DNA of 39,592 bases from Negativicutes bacterium (GCA_031292015.1 JARLHY010000069.1:1-39592), one strand, 5' to 3'. Shown: positions 1 through 7,155, counted from the first letter of the stretch. Notes: a model not told the origin generated them from the sequence alone. Translations and numbers: made by a program.

Positions 1-1
1 C

Positions 2-316
2 GGCCGGGATAATACCTATCTGTCGTTTTCCTACTTGCAGCTGTATGCAACATCAATCGGCCTGGGGACGTGCTGGGCCGGGCTGTTCGAGTACTGTGCC
101 GCTACCGGTTACGGACCGCTCCTTAGTCTGCTGAATCTGCCGAAAAACATGCAAGTCACCAGCGGAATGATGGTTGGTTACCCGCAATATGCCTATCATC
201 GCCTGGTGGACAGAAATCCCCTGCAGGTCACCTGGAGCACAACCCGGAAGCATTGTGAACAATATAAAAGCGCGGAGGGATCATACTATGTCCATCAAAC
301 TACCGCCGGTGATTGA
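2..316 (+). CDS. Nitroreductase family protein, C-terminal part (5' end outside window)
   Basis: The reading frame is open from the first bases and ends at TGA 314-316, so only the last ~104 residues are present. The segment around GLGTCWAG followed by LNLPKNMQVTSGMMVGYP matches the C-terminal half of FMN-dependent nitroreductase family proteins, where a Gly-rich stretch contacts the flavin and an 'hGYP' turn precedes the C-terminal strand. The family reduces nitro compounds, quinones or similar acceptors with NAD(P)H or ferredoxin in the cytoplasm. The substrate cannot be told from this fragment, and an N-terminal 4Fe-4S domain, seen in some relatives, would lie outside the window. The last ~10 codons overlap the start of the next gene by 29 bp, suggesting coupled translation. 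Confidence 0.8.
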   Translation, partial: GRDNTYLSFSYLQLYATSIGLGTCWAGLFEYCAATGYGPLLSLLNLPKNMQVTSGMMVGYPQYAYHRLVDRNPLQVTWSTTRKHCEQYKSAEGSYYVHQTTAGD

Positions 317-626
317 CGCGTTCCTTCAGGCAAAAAACAGTTGCGACAGTACTGCATTTGCCGCTTGTTTTGCGGATCATGCCGTCGTCCAGGACGAAGG
401 TAAGGAGCTGCGCGGTACCGTCGCCATTAAGAACTGGATCGAGGCCAGTAATGCCAAGTATCAGGATACCGTCACTGCCCAGGGCCTTGATGAGCGTGGC
501 GGCGAAACGGTTCTGACCGCCCAGGTCTCCGGTAATTTCGAAGGTAGTCCGGTTCTGCTCGACTTTCATTTTACGGTCAGCGAAGATAAGATCAGCCGGT
601 TAAGCATTCGTCCGACAGGCGAGTGA
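288..626 (+). CDS. SnoaL-like / NTF2-fold protein
   Basis: A 112-residue protein. The longer frame upstream is discarded because ATG 288 has a GGAGG at 274-278. It has the alpha-plus-beta cone pattern of SnoaL-like proteins: a helix with PPVIDAFLQAKN, then FAACFADHAVVQDEGKELRG, a helix with IKNWIEASN and four strands ending in FHFTVSEDKISRLSIRP. The family is functionally mixed (isomerases, hydrolases, small ligand binders), so no reaction can be assigned. It overlaps the upstream nitroreductase by 29 bp and ends 20 bp before the alkylation-repair gene, so the three are probably one operon. Confidence 0.75.
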   Translation: MSIKLPPVIDAFLQAKNSCDSTAFAACFADHAVVQDEGKELRGTVAIKNWIEASNAKYQDTVTAQGLDERGGETVLTAQVSGNFEGSPVLLDFHFTVSEDKISRLSIRPTGE

Positions 627-646
627 GCATTTTGGGGGAGAAGCAC

Positions 647-1759
647 ATGCCTGAACTATTGAAGAACATCTACAACAGTGAGTTTCTGCACCGCTTCAGT
701 GAAAAAGTACAGGCTGCATATCCCGCCTTTGACAAAGAAGATTTTATGGCGGCGGTATTGGACCACTTGTGGGATGAACTGGCTCTCATGGCCCGGATGC
801 GGTGGATAACCGAGATGCTGGGAAAGTATCTGCCGAAAAGGTATGAGGACGCGCTGGCCGTATTGTTCGCCATTGATGAGGACTGTGTCGGCTTCCCCTA
901 TCTGTTTTTCCCGGATTTTGTGGCAACCTGTGGTCGGGCGGAAGAACACTGGGCACTTTCCATGACTGCACTGGAGCGATTTACGGTCAGATCATCCTCG
1001 GAATTCGCCGTGCGGCCTTTTTTGCTGCAGGACCCGTTGCGGATGATAGAGCAGATGGAAGAATGGGCCAGGCATCCCAATGAACATGTCCGGCGATTGG
1101 CCAGCGAAGGCTGCCGCCCCCGTTTGCCGTGGGGACAGTCGCTTCCTGTATTCAAACGCGATCCCGCGCCTGTGCTCCGGGTGCTGGAACTGTTAAAGGC
1201 AGATCCGTCGCTTTATGTACGCAAAAGTGTTGCCAACAATCTAAACGATATTGCCAAAGATCATCCTGCCATTGTGTTGGAAACAGCCCGCCGCTGGAAA
1301 GGCGTCAATCCCTACACCGACTGGATTGTACGCCAAGGCTGCCGGACCTTGCTCCGCAAAGCCGAGCCTGAAGCCATGGCCTTGTTTGGCTATGATGAAG
1401 GAACGGATGCGACGCCCCTGGCCGCGGATGCCTCGCTGGCGGTCGAGCCGTCCGCGGTGCCGATCGGCGGGAACTGCGAATTGTGCTATGAGCTTTGGAT
1501 CCGGGAAGGCGAGCCGGTTCATGTCCGTGTTGAATACGGGATACACTTCGTAAAAGCCGGGGGACGTACAACGCAAAAAAAGTTTCTGTTGACCGATAAG
1601 ACAGTACCCGGCGGCACAAAAATCAGCGGGAGACGAACCCATAGCTGGGCGGAGCTGACGACCCGCCGTCATTACCCGGGGGAACATCGGATTGTTTTGT
1701 TGGTCAATGGACATGAGGCTGCTTATGCTGTGATGATACTTACGTCAATTCAGCCATGA
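647..1759 (+). CDS. DNA alkylation repair protein, AlkD/AlkC-like HEAT repeats
   Basis: A 370-residue protein built of helical HEAT-like repeats. The segment VRRLASEGCRPRLPWG (around residue 145) and the following LKADPSLYVRKSVANNLNDI are hallmarks of bacterial HEAT-repeat alkylpurine DNA glycosylases, which remove bulky or cationic alkylated bases without base flipping. The C-terminal ~110 residues (after LFGYDEG) form a predicted beta-rich extension, seen in the longer members of this family. ATG 647 is chosen because GGGGGAG at 633-640 is well spaced. A GTG at 623 overlaps the previous stop and has no good ribosome site. The role is base-excision repair by family; glycosylase activity is inferred, since paralogues differ in substrate. 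Confidence 0.8.
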   Translation: MPELLKNIYNSEFLHRFSEKVQAAYPAFDKEDFMAAVLDHLWDELALMARMRWITEMLGKYLPKRYEDALAVLFAIDEDCVGFPYLFFPDFVATCGRAEEHWALSMTALERFTVRSSSEFAVRPFLLQDPLRMIEQMEEWARHPNEHVRRLASEGCRPRLPWGQSLPVFKRDPAPVLRVLELLKADPSLYVRKSVANNLNDIAKDHPAIVLETARRWKGVNPYTDWIVRQGCRTLLRKAEPEAMALFGYDEGTDATPLAADASLAVEPSAVPIGGNCELCYELWIREGEPVHVRVEYGIHFVKAGGRTTQKKFLLTDKTVPGGTKISGRRTHSWAELTTRRHYPGEHRIVLLVNGHEAAYAVMILTSIQP

Positions 1760-1826
1760 ACCTGAATTTCGCGATCTCCGAAGATTTAACCCGACCGGTC
1801 TTGCGGCCTGGACAACACCGTGTTGG

Positions 1827-2385
1827 TTAGGCTGCGTGCTGCATGGCGAGGATTTTGCAGACGATCCATTTTGTTGCCAACCCCATAACAATATAGATAG
1901 GAAAAGAATACCAGTAATACCATTTAATAAGAAAATAAAGATTCAAATGTACCAAGGCCGGTTCCAAGAGAAAGGCCGCTATAGCCGAAAATATAACCAG
2001 GATTCGAAAAAAACTCCACCAGGAGTTGCAATATTGATAAATGAGAACATAGATGATAGGCAGCGCTGAATAATCCATTGAAGTCAGGCGGGGGAAAAAC
2101 GGTACTAACTGAACCGGATAAGTCCAGAGGAACAGGCTATAGCCTATTTCATCCATTGTAATCGTTTCGATCGCAATCAGCGCTCCAAACAATACCAGCT
2201 CGCAAAGCCTTTTTCGGTCGACGAAACGAGAGGCTGCGATCCAAGGTGCAATAAAGACAGCGACAAGCAACCACCAATGGGATGTGCGGAATTCTTCAGC
2301 AAGCCAAAGTTCAAATTGGGCATGCCTTAACTCACTGACTAACTGTAGAATTTCTTGCCTGGACGCATGTTCAAGAATAGATCAT
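1827..2385 (-). CDS. CBO0543-family membrane protein with N-terminal frameshift
   Basis: A polytopic membrane protein with about five hydrophobic helices. Motifs such as WTYPVQLVPFFPRL and YSALPIIYVLIYQY place it in the CBO0543 family, common in spore formers and of unknown function. The first candidate start in frame (TTG 2270) cuts inside the conserved N-terminus. Conserved-looking coding sequence (EILQLVSELRHAQFELW, then FRTSHWW) continues in frame upstream to about 2378 but has no usable start codon. One base out of frame lies ATG 2385 preceded by GGAGAGG, reading M-I-Y-S-stop. Removing one T near 2373-2377 would join the two. So the gene carries a 1-nt insertion or a sequence error just after its start codon. 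It is the only minus-strand gene between 647 and 2734. Confidence 0.65.
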
Positions 2386-2520
2386 CAAAGCCTCTCCGCT
2401 CAAGTGTCATCGTATATATTGTCGCCAGGGGCTGAGCCATTATTCAGGAAGCAGGCAAGCATTTACGTAGTGGCGTCCATCGACGTACATCAGGTGTATG
2501 GTAAACTTAAAAGAAATATA

Positions 2521-2555
2521 GCCAATGAAGCTTTGCGGTGCAAGGCTTCATTGGC
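2521..2555. repeat. 15-bp inverted repeat (hairpin), possible terminator
   Basis: GCCAATGAAGCTTTG (2521-2535) and CAAGGCTTCATTGGC (2541-2555) are complementary apart from one position and are separated by 5 nt. On the minus strand the hairpin is followed by a T-rich run, so it could end minus-strand transcription, though no minus-strand gene lies immediately upstream of it. The 348 bp between the CBO0543 gene and ycgQ otherwise hold only the repeat-like element at 2599-2663. Confidence 0.5.
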
Positions 2556-2598
2556 GTTTGTAGAAATGCACATGTTTCCCAAGACCGCGAGAAAACAC

Positions 2599-2663
2599 GG
2601 GACAGGTTTTGAACAAGTCACGCTTATCCTTAGGGGACAGGGATTCGATTTCCCCTGCTCCCG
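2599..2663. repeat. REP-like element with two GGGACAGG motifs
   Basis: GGGACAGG occurs at 2599-2606 and 2634-2641. The second copy begins an imperfect hairpin in which CAGGG (2638-2642) pairs with CCCTG (2653-2657) and GGG pairs with CCC (2660-2662). GGGACAGG/CCTGTCCC-type palindromes are typical of scattered intergenic repeats mobilised by RAYT transposases. No transposase lies nearby, so this would be a solitary or decayed copy. The loop TTCGATT also resembles a tRNA T-loop, but no cloverleaf can be drawn. Confidence 0.3.
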
Positions 2664-2733
2664 CAGATATAAGGATTAACTGATGATAAACAAGGACCAT
2701 ATCCCTGTATCTTGTTGGTATAGTGTCGTAAAA

Positions 2734-3516
2734 TTATTGGCTTGGTGGGAAAACATACGGTTCCTTAGGTTCGGGGACTTGTTGCAATGACGTTATCCTT
2801 AGGGTTGGGACCGTTTTATCCTCGTACTTTGTTTTTTGCACAACGCCTTTGATTGTCAGCCAGGTGCCTTCTTTGTATTTGGCTGCGTCCTTAAGTTCAC
2901 ACAACATACCGTAAGGTAAAGCATCCGCAGTACAACACATGACCACATACCGGACCAGGGTAAATTGGTTATTGGCGGCTTCCGGCGGTTTGAAGACAAA
3001 TCCGGTCATTTGGATTTCCTTGCCGATGTAGTCTTGGGAAAAAAACTGCAGTTCGCCTATGATCTCGGCATAGTCGCGATCGGTGACCTCGATCCGGGAC
3101 ATTTGACGAAGCTTGGAAGCCAGGGGCCGCGTCATCTCGTAGCCGCCGGAGGCCGGGGCGGACAATTGGCTATTGAGACCTTTGCTGTTGACGAGATTGG
3201 CATTCAAGGTATTGCCAGGCAGAGCAAAGGCCAGCATGAGAACGAGAATAAAGGGGATATACGCCCAACGGCTATTGTGGGAATGACCGTGAGGAGGCTG
3301 TTCAAAAGCGTAGGCGACCCGGACGATGCTGAGAGTCTGGATGATTGCCAGGGGAAAGAGCAGCCAGCCGGCGATTTCAATCAACCCTTTGAAGCGGGGG
3401 TTAATGTACAAGGTTAGTTGATAGGTATTGACAAGCCACAGCAAAAGGGCGATGAACCCAAAGAGGACAGTGGCCTTCATAAGGGCGTGGACATCAAATA
3501 TATACCTGTTCTTCAT
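2734..3516 (-). CDS. YcgQ-like membrane protein (TIGR03943/DUF1980), partner of a DUF318 permease
   Basis: About 260 residues. Two hydrophobic helices occupy residues ~10-65, followed by a His-rich loop (PPHGHSHNS), a third helix near residue 85-105 and a C-terminal extracytoplasmic domain with RYVVMCCTADALPYGML, a signature of the TIGR03943 family. In Firmicutes these proteins are encoded beside a DUF318 permease and the two are thought to form one membrane system. The substrate is unproven; a metal link is suspected because of the histidines and, in some species, zinc-related regulation. The gene lies 18 bp downstream of the permease in the same operon. ATG 3516 follows GGAGGT by about 10 nt; GTG 3522 two codons earlier is an alternative. 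Confidence 0.8.
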   Translation of the reverse strand: MKNRYIFDVHALMKATVLFGFIALLLWLVNTYQLTLYINPRFKGLIEIAGWLLFPLAIIQTLSIVRVAYAFEQPPHGHSHNSRWAYIPFILVLMLAFALPGNTLNANLVNSKGLNSQLSAPASGGYEMTRPLASKLRQMSRIEVTDRDYAEIIGELQFFSQDYIGKEIQMTGFVFKPPEAANNQFTLVRYVVMCCTADALPYGMLCELKDAAKYKEGTWLTIKGVVQKTKYEDKTVPTLRITSLQQVPEPKEPYVFPPSQ

Positions 3517-3534
3517 AGACACTGTACCTCCGGT

Positions 3535-4515
3535 TTATAGATGGTTGATCAGGTAGGCGGAAACCGTGCAGGAGAACACGACGGCGGCGACCAGAGAAAG
3601 CACGAAACGAGCTCGGAAGGAATGCAGCAGCATCAGAATATTCTTCAGGTCGATCATCGGGCCGAACACCATGAAAGCGATGAGGGAACCCGGGGAAAAG
3701 CTGGTAACAAAAGAAGCGGCAATGAAGGCGTCGGCGGCGGAGCAAACCGAGATGACAAACGCAAAAAGCATCATCACCCCGATCGATAGGACCGGGTTCT
3801 GGCCGACAGCCAATAGTAACACCCGGGGAATGACAATCTGGGCAAGCGCCCCCATGATGGCGCCCAGGATCAGGTACTTGCCCATTTCGAAAAATTCGTT
3901 GCTGGCGTCGTAGACAGTGCGCAGCAGCTTATCGGCAAAGGAAGGGCGGGCGGAGGGGAAATCGTCATCGTGCTCTGCACAGCCGCATCCGTGGTGGTGC
4001 GTATGAGCAGCGCTTTTCAGTTCGTCGCTCTTAAACAAGATGCTGATCAGCCAGCCGGAAAAACAGGCTGTAAATAGCGCGGTGCCCAAACGGAAGACAA
4101 CCATGTTCATATTGGCTTTGAAGGCGAACGCGGTCGCCGCTGTCACTACCGGGTTGATAATGGGAGCGGCCAGCATGAAAGATACCGCCGCGTGCAAAGG
4201 AACCCCCTTCATAACCAGGCGACGCACAATCGGCACCATTCCACAGTCGCATACCGGAAACAAAATGCCGAGAAACGCGGCAGGCACAATGCTGAGCAGT
4301 TTACTTTTGGGAATGATGCGGCGGATGAAATCGTCCGAAACAAAGTTATGAAGAAATGCAGAAACAATTACACTGAGCAGCACGAAGGGCAGTGCTTCCA
4401 ATACGATGCTGAGCAGAATGACCTTAAAATTGATGACATTGTCCCAGTTTAGGCCGGGTAAGGCTGCCGATATTCTCTCCAGACCAATCTCCCCCAGTGA
4501 ATGCGTCCAATGCAA
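3535..4515 (-). CDS. YcgR/DUF318-type permease with His/Cys-rich loop
   Basis: A 326-residue inner-membrane protein with about eight helices in two homologous halves. Each half carries a characteristic polar turn: FPVCDCGMVPIVRRLV near residue 105 and SVCSAADAFIAASF near residue 255. This is the pattern of the DUF318 predicted permease superfamily, which also contains ArsP. Between the halves is a cytoplasmic loop with HTHHHGCGCAEHDDD, a likely metal-binding stretch. Together with the downstream YcgQ-like protein it probably forms a transport or efflux system; the ligand is unknown. The start is uncertain: TTG 4515 is the only start codon before the first helix and has only a weak GGAA upstream. 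Confidence 0.8.
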   Translation of the reverse strand: MHWTHSLGEIGLERISAALPGLNWDNVINFKVILLSIVLEALPFVLLSVIVSAFLHNFVSDDFIRRIIPKSKLLSIVPAAFLGILFPVCDCGMVPIVRRLVMKGVPLHAAVSFMLAAPIINPVVTAATAFAFKANMNMVVFRLGTALFTACFSGWLISILFKSDELKSAAHTHHHGCGCAEHDDDFPSARPSFADKLLRTVYDASNEFFEMGKYLILGAIMGALAQIVIPRVLLLAVGQNPVLSIGVMMLFAFVISVCSAADAFIAASFVTSFSPGSLIAFMVFGPMIDLKNILMLLHSFRARFVLSLVAAVVFSCTVSAYLINHL

Positions 4516-4583
4516 GTAAATTCCAATTTTCAGTATATGCCAGATTTTGGAAGATATGCAATTGAACTTCCCGCGATTTGACG

Positions 4584-4601
4584 GACACCTGCCGGAGTGT
4601 C
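4584..4601. promoter_or_regulatory. Inverted repeat GACAC-N8-GTGTC upstream of the permease genes
   Basis: GACAC (4584-4588) and GTGTC (4597-4601) form a symmetric site in the 344-bp gap between the divergent permease (-) and AEC transporter (+) genes. It lies 69 bp upstream of the permease start and could be an operator. It does not match the Zur or Fur consensus I know, and no regulator gene is adjacent. Confidence 0.3.
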
Positions 4602-4792
4602 ACGGTAACGGTCGCGAAGCCGATAAAAGGGGTGACGACGCGAAACTATCAAGCCGGTATTCGTATGCTGCATGCGCAAACATCACAATGAGAAATATGC
4701 CTGGTCGATACAATAAAAAATAATATGGTCTTATCTGTATACTATGCATCTGTTGTCAGGCGAGTTTTGCTTAAGTGTGTAAACAAACCAGC

Positions 4793-4821
4793 TTGACATC
4801 GCGTAAGAATGGTGGCAAAAT
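4793..4821 (+). promoter_or_regulatory. Sigma-A-type promoter for the AEC transporter
   Basis: TTGACA at 4793-4798, a 17-nt spacer and CAAAAT at 4816-4821, placed about 40 bp before the TTG start. The -35 is perfect and the -10 matches at four of six positions. Confidence 0.55.
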
Positions 4822-4859
4822 ACACAAAGACGTATCTGGATGCAGGATAGGAGATCGAC

Positions 4860-5822
4860 TTGGCTATTTTCTTTCATATTTTAGGTTATAATATTGGTCC
4901 TATATTTTTGCTGATTATCCTCGGCTTTATTTTAGGCAAAAAGTTCAATATCGATATACTCAGTCTTAGTAAGTTGAATATCTATCTGCTTATGCCGGCT
5001 TTTGTATTTTATAGTTTGTATACTACCAATATTGGCCTTGACATGCTAAAGGTACTTTTTTGCTGCATGTTGCTTCTTGCCTGCAATGATATGATCGGGC
5101 GAATGATCTCGAAAATCCGGCACCATAATTCCGGGCTTACCAACGCATTTAAAAATTCAATTATGTTCAATAATTCCGGGAATATCGGATTATCGCTGAT
5201 AACACTTGTCTTCGCCAGTACCCCGTATGTGATCGATGGGCAAACGCCTTATTTGCATGAAGCTATAACCGCGCAAATCATGATTATGCTGTTTCAGAAC
5301 ACAACCTCCAATACTTTGGGATTCTTTAACGCCGGAAGAGCTAAATTAAATGTTAAGGACTCACTTCGAAAAGTGTTGTTCATGCCAGCTATCTATGCCA
5401 TCCCCAGTGCGCTGCTCCTTAAAAATATTGGCTTTAATCTCCATGAAACCATGGTATGGCCTGTCTTGGAATATCTGAAAAATGCCCTGGTGCCTGTGGT
5501 CCTGATCACTTTGGGGGTTCAACTGGCGAAAACCAAATTTGATTTTGGCAATGTAGATGTGCATATTTCCGTCTTTACAAGGCTGATCATGGGGCCGATC
5601 CTAGCAATCATCGGTGTCTATCTGTTTGGCTTCACCGGGGTCATCGCCCAAACGCTGTTCATAGCGTACGCCGTTCCAACTGCCGTAAATACCGCGCTCA
5701 TCGCGGTTGAGTGTGACAGCTGCCCGGAATTTGCCTCTCAGTCGGTAATGATGTCCACGCTCTTCAGTGCCGTAACACTCACCGGGGCTATCTATATAGC
5801 CAGAACCATTTTTCCTGTTTGA
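4860..5822 (+). CDS. AEC (auxin efflux carrier) family transporter
   Basis: A 320-residue protein with about ten hydrophobic helices. The N-terminal half has the family's LNIYLLMPAFVFYSL and the NNSGNIGLSLI segment (near residue 103), and the C-terminal half repeats the fold with ALVPVVLITLGVQLA. AEC carriers move small carboxylates such as malate or other metabolites across the inner membrane. The substrate cannot be read from the sequence. The start is TTG 4860, preceded by GGATAGGAG about 6 nt upstream. The gene is monocistronic, with its own promoter upstream and a terminator at 5870-5895. Base composition is more AT-rich than neighbouring genes. Confidence 0.85.
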   Translation: MAIFFHILGYNIGPIFLLIILGFILGKKFNIDILSLSKLNIYLLMPAFVFYSLYTTNIGLDMLKVLFCCMLLLACNDMIGRMISKIRHHNSGLTNAFKNSIMFNNSGNIGLSLITLVFASTPYVIDGQTPYLHEAITAQIMIMLFQNTTSNTLGFFNAGRAKLNVKDSLRKVLFMPAIYAIPSALLLKNIGFNLHETMVWPVLEYLKNALVPVVLITLGVQLAKTKFDFGNVDVHISVFTRLIMGPILAIIGVYLFGFTGVIAQTLFIAYAVPTAVNTALIAVECDSCPEFASQSVMMSTLFSAVTLTGAIYIARTIFPV

Positions 5823-5869
5823 TTTGGGCCAAATAAGTGACGATAATGCCTGCTGCAATAAAGACGATT

Positions 5870-5895
5870 AGCCGGGAGCAACCCCGGCTATTTTT
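5870..5895 (+). terminator. Intrinsic terminator of the AEC gene
   Basis: Stem AGCCGGG (5870-5876) with CCCGGCT (5883-5889), followed by A and five T. It lies 48 bp after the AEC stop and between convergent genes. Confidence 0.8.
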
Positions 5896-5942
5896 CGATC
5901 CTATTTATTCCGCGCTATATTCCTGCCGCCGAATATATCACC

Positions 5943-6305
5943 TTATACTATTTTTCCAACTGCCAGACCTTCGACAATTCGTCCGTTTATAACATGCTCA
6001 CTGATAATTCTGCCTACCGTCGCCGGTGTTACTTTGCCATAGGTAATACGGGGTTCACCGGGCCGTACGACGTCCACCAGCACTTCCATCTCACACATGC
6101 CAATACATCCGGTTTGGCGTACCGACACGTCCTGCAATTTGCGCCTGACAATCTCGTCAAAAATAGCAGCCATTACATCCCGTGCGCCGGCAGCGATACC
6201 GCAAGTACCCATACCGACAATAATCTGAATACCGGTGGTATCCCTTATTTTGATCTGTTCCTGGAACTTTTCCCGCATGGTCTTTAGGTCTTCCATTGTC
6301 TTCAC
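5943..6305 (-). CDS. HndB-like (2Fe-2S) ferredoxin-domain protein
   Basis: A 120-residue protein with a thioredoxin-like ferredoxin fold. GMGTCGIAAGARDV near residue 35 and QTGCIGMCEMEVLVDV near residue 80 match the HndB subunit of NADP-reducing hydrogenases and related NuoE-type 2Fe-2S domains. Three cysteines are visible at these motifs, one in the first and two (CxxxC) in the second. GTG 6305 is preferred because GAGGAGGTG sits 6 nt upstream; the longer start ATG 6326 would put that ribosome site inside the gene. In hydrogenases HndB passes electrons between the flavin subunit and the catalytic core, but no HndA, HndC or HndD gene is adjacent, so this copy may be a solitary electron carrier. 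Confidence 0.75.
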   Translation of the reverse strand: MKTMEDLKTMREKFQEQIKIRDTTGIQIIVGMGTCGIAAGARDVMAAIFDEIVRRKLQDVSVRQTGCIGMCEMEVLVDVVRPGEPRITYGKVTPATVGRIISEHVINGRIVEGLAVGKIV

Positions 6306-6413
6306 GTTCCGCACCTCCTCAAACATTGCTTATCGCCTGATCGATATTCGTCCAGTTGATAACTTGCTGTATATTATGTAATTTACTATGAAGAGGAAAC
6401 ACGTCAATAAGCA

Positions 6414-6495
6414 ACAAAAAGCCGGGAGTTTATAACTCTCGGCTTTTCATATGTGGCGTGTATCCCTTGCAGCCGTGGTTTGGCCAATACGCCAC
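6414..6495 (-). ncRNA. Candidate small RNA (~80 nt) with intrinsic terminator
   Basis: No ORF fits here, but the minus strand has a complete small transcription unit. A promoter lies at 6499-6527. A 7-bp stem near the 5' end joins GTGGCGT (complement of 6489-6495) and ACGCCAC (complement of 6453-6459). A strong terminator follows: GCCGGGAGTT (6421-6430) pairs with AACTCTCGGC (6433-6442) with one G-T mismatch, and the minus strand then runs into five T (complement of 6416-6420). The neighbouring gene upstream on this strand has its own terminator at 6541-6559, so this hairpin is not needed for it. Function unknown. Alternatively it is part of the leader of the ferredoxin gene that starts at 6305. 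Confidence 0.4.
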
Positions 6496-6498
6496 GTC

Positions 6499-6527
6499 AT
6501 TATAGTATATGCCTGAAGAAGCATAAA
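6499..6527 (-). promoter_or_regulatory. Promoter for the candidate small RNA
   Basis: On the minus strand TTTATG (complement of 6522-6527), a 17-nt spacer and a perfect TATAAT (complement of 6499-6504). The predicted start point is near 6492-6493. The -35 is weak, the -10 is consensus. Confidence 0.45.
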
Positions 6528-6540
6528 TTATAACGCAAAA

Positions 6541-6559
6541 GAAAAAGAGCCCGCAGGCT
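6541..6559 (-). terminator. Intrinsic terminator of the 52-aa gene
   Basis: On the minus strand GAGCC-TGCG-GGCTC (6546-6559) runs into TTTTTC. It lies 28 bp downstream of the stop of the 52-residue ORF, supporting that ORF as a transcribed unit. Confidence 0.75.
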
Positions 6560-6586
6560 CATTATCTTTCTTTTCCGACCGAATAC

Positions 6587-6745
6587 TCAGTTCTTGTCAT
6601 TACGATATCGTTCCTGTTGTTGGCGTTTCTTTGCCAGTTTCGCATGGTCTACCGGTAAGAGCTTTTCGCCAAACCTGTCCGAAAGAGCCTTCTCGATTTC
6701 CTCTGGTGTCAATCTGCAAATGCTTAGCTGTTTTAAGTTGTTCAT
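6587..6745 (-). CDS. Small basic protein, 52 aa, unknown function
   Basis: ATG 6745 is preceded by GAAGGGA at a good distance and the frame ends at TGA 6587-6589, 28 bp before an intrinsic terminator. The protein starts MNNLKQLSICRLTPEEIEKA, continues with a short amphipathic region and ends in a charged tail rich in Lys, Arg and Gln (KLAKKRQQQERYRNDKN). No membrane segment or known motif is visible. Ribosome site, terminator and isolated position make it a credible small gene. It may be part of the same run of minus-strand short genes as those at 7044-7720. Confidence 0.55.
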   Translation of the reverse strand: MNNLKQLSICRLTPEEIEKALSDRFGEKLLPVDHAKLAKKRQQQERYRNDKN

Positions 6746-6842
6746 GAATTAGTCCCTTCAAATAAAATATTAAATCGATAAATATTGCGCTTTATTTTAT
6801 TCGACTCTGCATTTTATATTCCTTCGTCCTTTGGTTTTTATT

Positions 6843-7024
6843 ATTGGGCCGACGCTAAAAAAATGTCCTCGCTCACAATCCTGCTCTCGCCGGCAGCCAA
6901 GCTTTCAAGGAATTCTTAACTCCTGGATACCAGTTGGAAGCTCCTGAGCCGTCCATGACGGCAGAAATCCCCGGGTAACCGGGGATCTTGTTGCAGTAGG
7001 ATGTGAATCTGCTCATGGCCCAAT
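6843..7024 (+). ncRNA. Candidate structured RNA, ~182 nt, multi-helix, no known class recognised
   Basis: The 410-bp gap between small genes folds as a branched RNA. P1 pairs ATTGGGCC (6843-6850) with GGCCCAAT (7017-7024). P2 pairs 6873-6885 with 6995-7006, 12 bp with one bulged A. P2b pairs 6893-6897 with 6990-6994. P3 pairs 6900-6908 with 6934-6942 and stacks on CTGG/CCAG (6923-6933). P4 is GCCGTC/GACGGC (6948-6962). P5 is an 8-bp stem, 6967-6974 with 6979-6986, closed by the GNRA tetraloop GTAA. P2, P2b and P3 each contain one G-T (G-U) pair that would be an A-C mismatch on the minus strand, and GTAA is GNRA only on +, so the + strand is favoured. No + gene follows until 8090, so it would be free-standing. 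Upstream is AT-rich with TATATT at 6815-6820; no clear terminator follows. A minus-strand leader of the 52-aa gene is the alternative. Confidence 0.5.
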
Positions 7025-7043
7025 GATTTTACGTGGCCTTAAC

Positions 7044-7124
7044 CTAAATCATAGAATACATATGTAGAAACAATCCTATAGACACTGTGGCCATAATGCC
7101 AAGACCGACAATGATGTATTGCAT
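7044..7124 (-). CDS. 26-aa hydrophobic microprotein
   Basis: ATG 7124 is preceded by a strong GAGGTGA at about 5 nt. The 26 codons read MQYIIVGLGIMATVSIGLFL and then HMYSMI to TAG 7044-7046, one continuous transmembrane-type helix with almost no charge. Such single-span microproteins often accompany larger membrane complexes or act alone; no partner gene is adjacent. It sits 31 bp downstream of the 54-aa gene on the same strand, so the two may be cotranscribed. Too short for most gene finders. The support is the ribosome site and the uniformly hydrophobic composition. Confidence 0.5.
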   Translation of the reverse strand: MQYIIVGLGIMATVSIGLFLHMYSMI

Positions 7125-7155
7125 ACGTTCACCTCAACTGAATATAATCGGCAGA

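Noticed and set aside
2632..2666. tRNA or tmRNA 3' end (T-loop TTCGATT)
   Set aside because: No matching acceptor 5' strand, D-arm or anticodon arm can be drawn upstream; the hairpin fits a REP-like repeat better.
2284..2679. 131-codon + strand ORF
   Set aside because: It runs antisense to the conserved N-terminus of the CBO0543 gene and across the hairpin and repeat-like element; no family match.
6873..7016. 47-codon minus-strand ORF in the structured-RNA region
   Set aside because: No ribosome site and no recognised motif; the sequence is better explained by the paired helices of the proposed RNA.
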